From assembly GCA_021773655.1 (NCBI GenBank), contig JAJFJX010000278.1:1-7958 (forward strand): a DNA stretch of 7,958 bases. Reading direction: 5' to 3'. A program made the translations under genes and the position numbers. The notes below the pieces were generated by a model. That model did not search any database. It saw nothing but the letters and a program-made list of their open reading frames with translations, and was not told where the DNA came from. This DNA is from Panacagrimonas sp. (lineage in GTDB: Bacteria; Pseudomonadota; Gammaproteobacteria; Nevskiales; Nevskiaceae). Below, in pieces: positions 6,977 to 7,958 of the stretch. Each line of letters starts with the position of its first letter. The first letter of the stretch is position 1.

Positions 6977-7701
6977 GCACACCCATGACCCTGCAACTGC
7001 TGCGCGTCCTGCTGACGCCGGGACTGCTGCTGGCGCTGGCGGCCTGCGGCCCCGACCCGGCGCCCGACGACTACTTCCCGCTCGACACCGGCCTGCGCTG
7101 GGATTACCTCGTTCACGAGCAAAACCGCGTCACCGACAGCACGCGCCGACTCGCCATGCGCAACCTCGGCCCGGCCGAGCGCGAGGGCCGCCGGTACCAT
7201 CGCCGCCTGGCCAGCGACGGCAACGAGTACTGGCTGGAGCGCGTCGACGACCGGCTGCTGCGCAGCGGCGTGCGCACCGCCATCGACCGCCAACCCCGCC
7301 TGCAGGCCGATCCGACGACGCTGCTGATCCTGCCGCCGACACTGGGCCAGTGGTGGGAGCTGGAGACCCGGCCCTACATCCTCGAACGGGTGGAACCGTT
7401 CCGCGAGCGCTTCTCGCACGACGATTCCAAGCGCATCGAGCTGAAGATGACCGTGGCCTCGCTGGACGCGGTGGTGGACGTGCCGGCCGGGCGCTTCGAG
7501 AACTGCCTGCGCCTGGACGGCCAGGGCGTCCTCAACGTGCTGGCCGACGCCCGCATCGGCGCTTCGGAAGTGCCGGTCACGCAAACCGAGTGGTACGCGC
7601 CTGGGGTCGGACTGGTGATGCTGGAGCGAACGGAAAAACTCGACACCCCGCAGATCGTCGGCGGAAAGGTGCGCATGCAGTTGCTGTCGTTCGAGCGCTG
7701 A
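6973..7701 (+). CDS. Lipoprotein of unknown function, last gene of channel operon
   Basis: A 242-residue protein beginning with a type II signal peptide: a hydrophobic stretch LLTPGLLLALAAC with lipobox LAAC at 22-25, Cys25 being the lipidated residue. Residue +2 is Gly, not Asp, so by the Lol sorting rule it should reach the outer membrane. The mature part begins with YFPLDTGLRWDYLV and is rich in alternating beta-strand sequence (GQWWELETRPYI, IELKMTVASLDAVVDVPAGRFENCLRL, TEWYAPGVGLVMLER), a composition I associate with uncharacterised periplasmic lipoproteins carrying a WYAPGVGLV-type motif. No enzyme signature is visible. GTG 6973 overlaps the preceding stop (GTGA) and follows GGAAAA; ATG 6985 is an alternative giving an equally good signal peptide. 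Position suggests an outer-membrane partner of the ExbB/ExbD-like complex (inference). Confidence 0.75.
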   Translation: MSTPMTLQLLRVLLTPGLLLALAACGPDPAPDDYFPLDTGLRWDYLVHEQNRVTDSTRRLAMRNLGPAEREGRRYHRRLASDGNEYWLERVDDRLLRSGVRTAIDRQPRLQADPTTLLILPPTLGQWWELETRPYILERVEPFRERFSHDDSKRIELKMTVASLDAVVDVPAGRFENCLRLDGQGVLNVLADARIGASEVPVTQTEWYAPGVGLVMLERTEKLDTPQIVGGKVRMQLLSFER

Positions 7702-7713
7702 TTCCCGGAACGG

Positions 7714-7751
7714 ATTCGCAACGGCGCGAATACGGCTGCGGCTACGGCAGC
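7714..7751. terminator. Tandem small hairpins between convergent genes (possible terminator)
   Basis: The 51-base gap between the convergent lipoprotein and CigR-like genes contains two short perfect stems: ATTCGC (7714-7719) with GCGAAT (7726-7731), and GCTGC (7735-7739) with GCAGC (7747-7751). Neither is followed by a T-run. They could aid termination in both directions, but the evidence is weak. Confidence 0.25.
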
Positions 7752-7752
7752 G

Positions 7753-7958
7753 TCAGTCGAACACACCCAGCAGCACATCGGCAATGACCGCGGTGGCGAT
7801 GGAAATCAGCACCAGATCAGAACCCACCACCTGCCACTCGTAGCCTGGATAGCGCGGCAAATCCGCCAGCAGCGGACCTGGCACCACGCGCCGTGCCAGG
7901 CCCGGCGGCAGCGGCTTGCCGCGCGCCAGGTTCTTGCGAATGCCCGGCGGCTGGCTGT
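7753..7958 (-). CDS. CigR/RcnB-family membrane-associated protein, C-terminal part
   Basis: The minus strand gives 67 codons ending at TGA (7755-7753); the N-terminus lies beyond the window. The segment opens PPGIRKNLARGKPLPPGLAR, with two related PPG-(I/L)-x-(R/K) units, followed by LPRYPGYEW and a C-terminal hydrophobic helix DLVLISIATAVIADVLLGVF. This layout (PPGI-KNLARGKPLPPG repeat, PGYEW, terminal helix) is what I recognise from CigR-like proteins annotated as anti-virulence regulator CigR or RcnB family. Salmonella CigR is an inner-membrane protein that restrains MgtC-dependent virulence. In an environmental bacterium the role is unknown. It is convergent with the lipoprotein gene and not part of that operon. 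The fragment is too short for a firm assignment. Confidence 0.65.
   Translation of the reverse strand, partial: SQPPGIRKNLARGKPLPPGLARRVVPGPLLADLPRYPGYEWQVVGSDLVLISIATAVIADVLLGVFD

Noticed and set aside
5167..7701. Zorya-type anti-phage system
   Set aside because: Only a MotA-like subunit is shared. The partner lacks a MotB/OmpA peptidoglycan-binding domain and there is no ZorC/ZorD/ZorE-like helicase or nuclease gene.
6741..7787. 348-codon plus-strand frame over the lipoprotein gene
   Set aside because: Arg/Ala/Pro-rich shadow; the other frame has a lipobox and a coherent beta-rich protein.

Overview
The window is a GC-rich stretch (roughly two-thirds G+C by eye, with strongly G/C-biased third codon positions) of a bacterial chromosome. 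It is most likely from a gammaproteobacterium: HslV has a short cleaved propeptide and reads most like proteobacterial HslV, and a CigR/RcnB-type membrane protein lies at the other end. The taxonomy is an inference from protein resemblance, not a demonstrated fact. No tRNA, rRNA, CRISPR array, transposase or phage gene is visible.

Layout. Positions 1-515 (minus strand) hold most of hslV, the peptidase of the HslVU protease, preceded by a ribosome-binding site and a good match to a sigma-32 heat-shock promoter. Divergent from it on the plus strand are two fatty-acyl-CoA genes. The first is an acyl-CoA dehydrogenase (781-1947) with Asp where the classical catalytic Glu sits. The second is an alpha-methylacyl-CoA racemase (2175-3275) with its catalytic residues intact. 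Between them is an A+T-richer, imperfectly palindromic element (about 1963-2150) that looks like a dispersed repeat. Racemase and dehydrogenase would work in sequence on 2-methyl-branched acyl-CoAs, such as those from isoprenoid or sterol side chains.

Positions 3276-3612 are non-coding and hold a strong perfect hairpin, a small dyad and a 16-bp tandem duplication just before a GGAGGA ribosome-binding site. From there a six-gene, tightly packed plus-strand operon runs to 7701. fccA (monoheme cytochrome c) and fccB (FAD-binding sulfide dehydrogenase, Tat-type signal) form a periplasmic flavocytochrome c sulfide dehydrogenase. Four genes of unknown overall function follow: a four-helix MotA/TolQ/ExbB-type channel subunit, a one-helix ExbD-like partner whose periplasmic part resembles DUF2135/YfaP rather than ExbD, a two-helix membrane protein with a soluble tail, and a lipoprotein. 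Four of the five junctions are 4-base start/stop overlaps (GTGA or ATGA), which suggests translational coupling and a joint complex.

The four-gene channel block (5167-7701) is the most interesting part. It looks like a proton-driven inner-membrane motor linked to a lipoprotein, without TonB, TolA or a peptidoglycan-binding domain, and I do not recognise it as a named system. A CigR-like gene fragment enters convergently at the right edge (7753-7958, minus).
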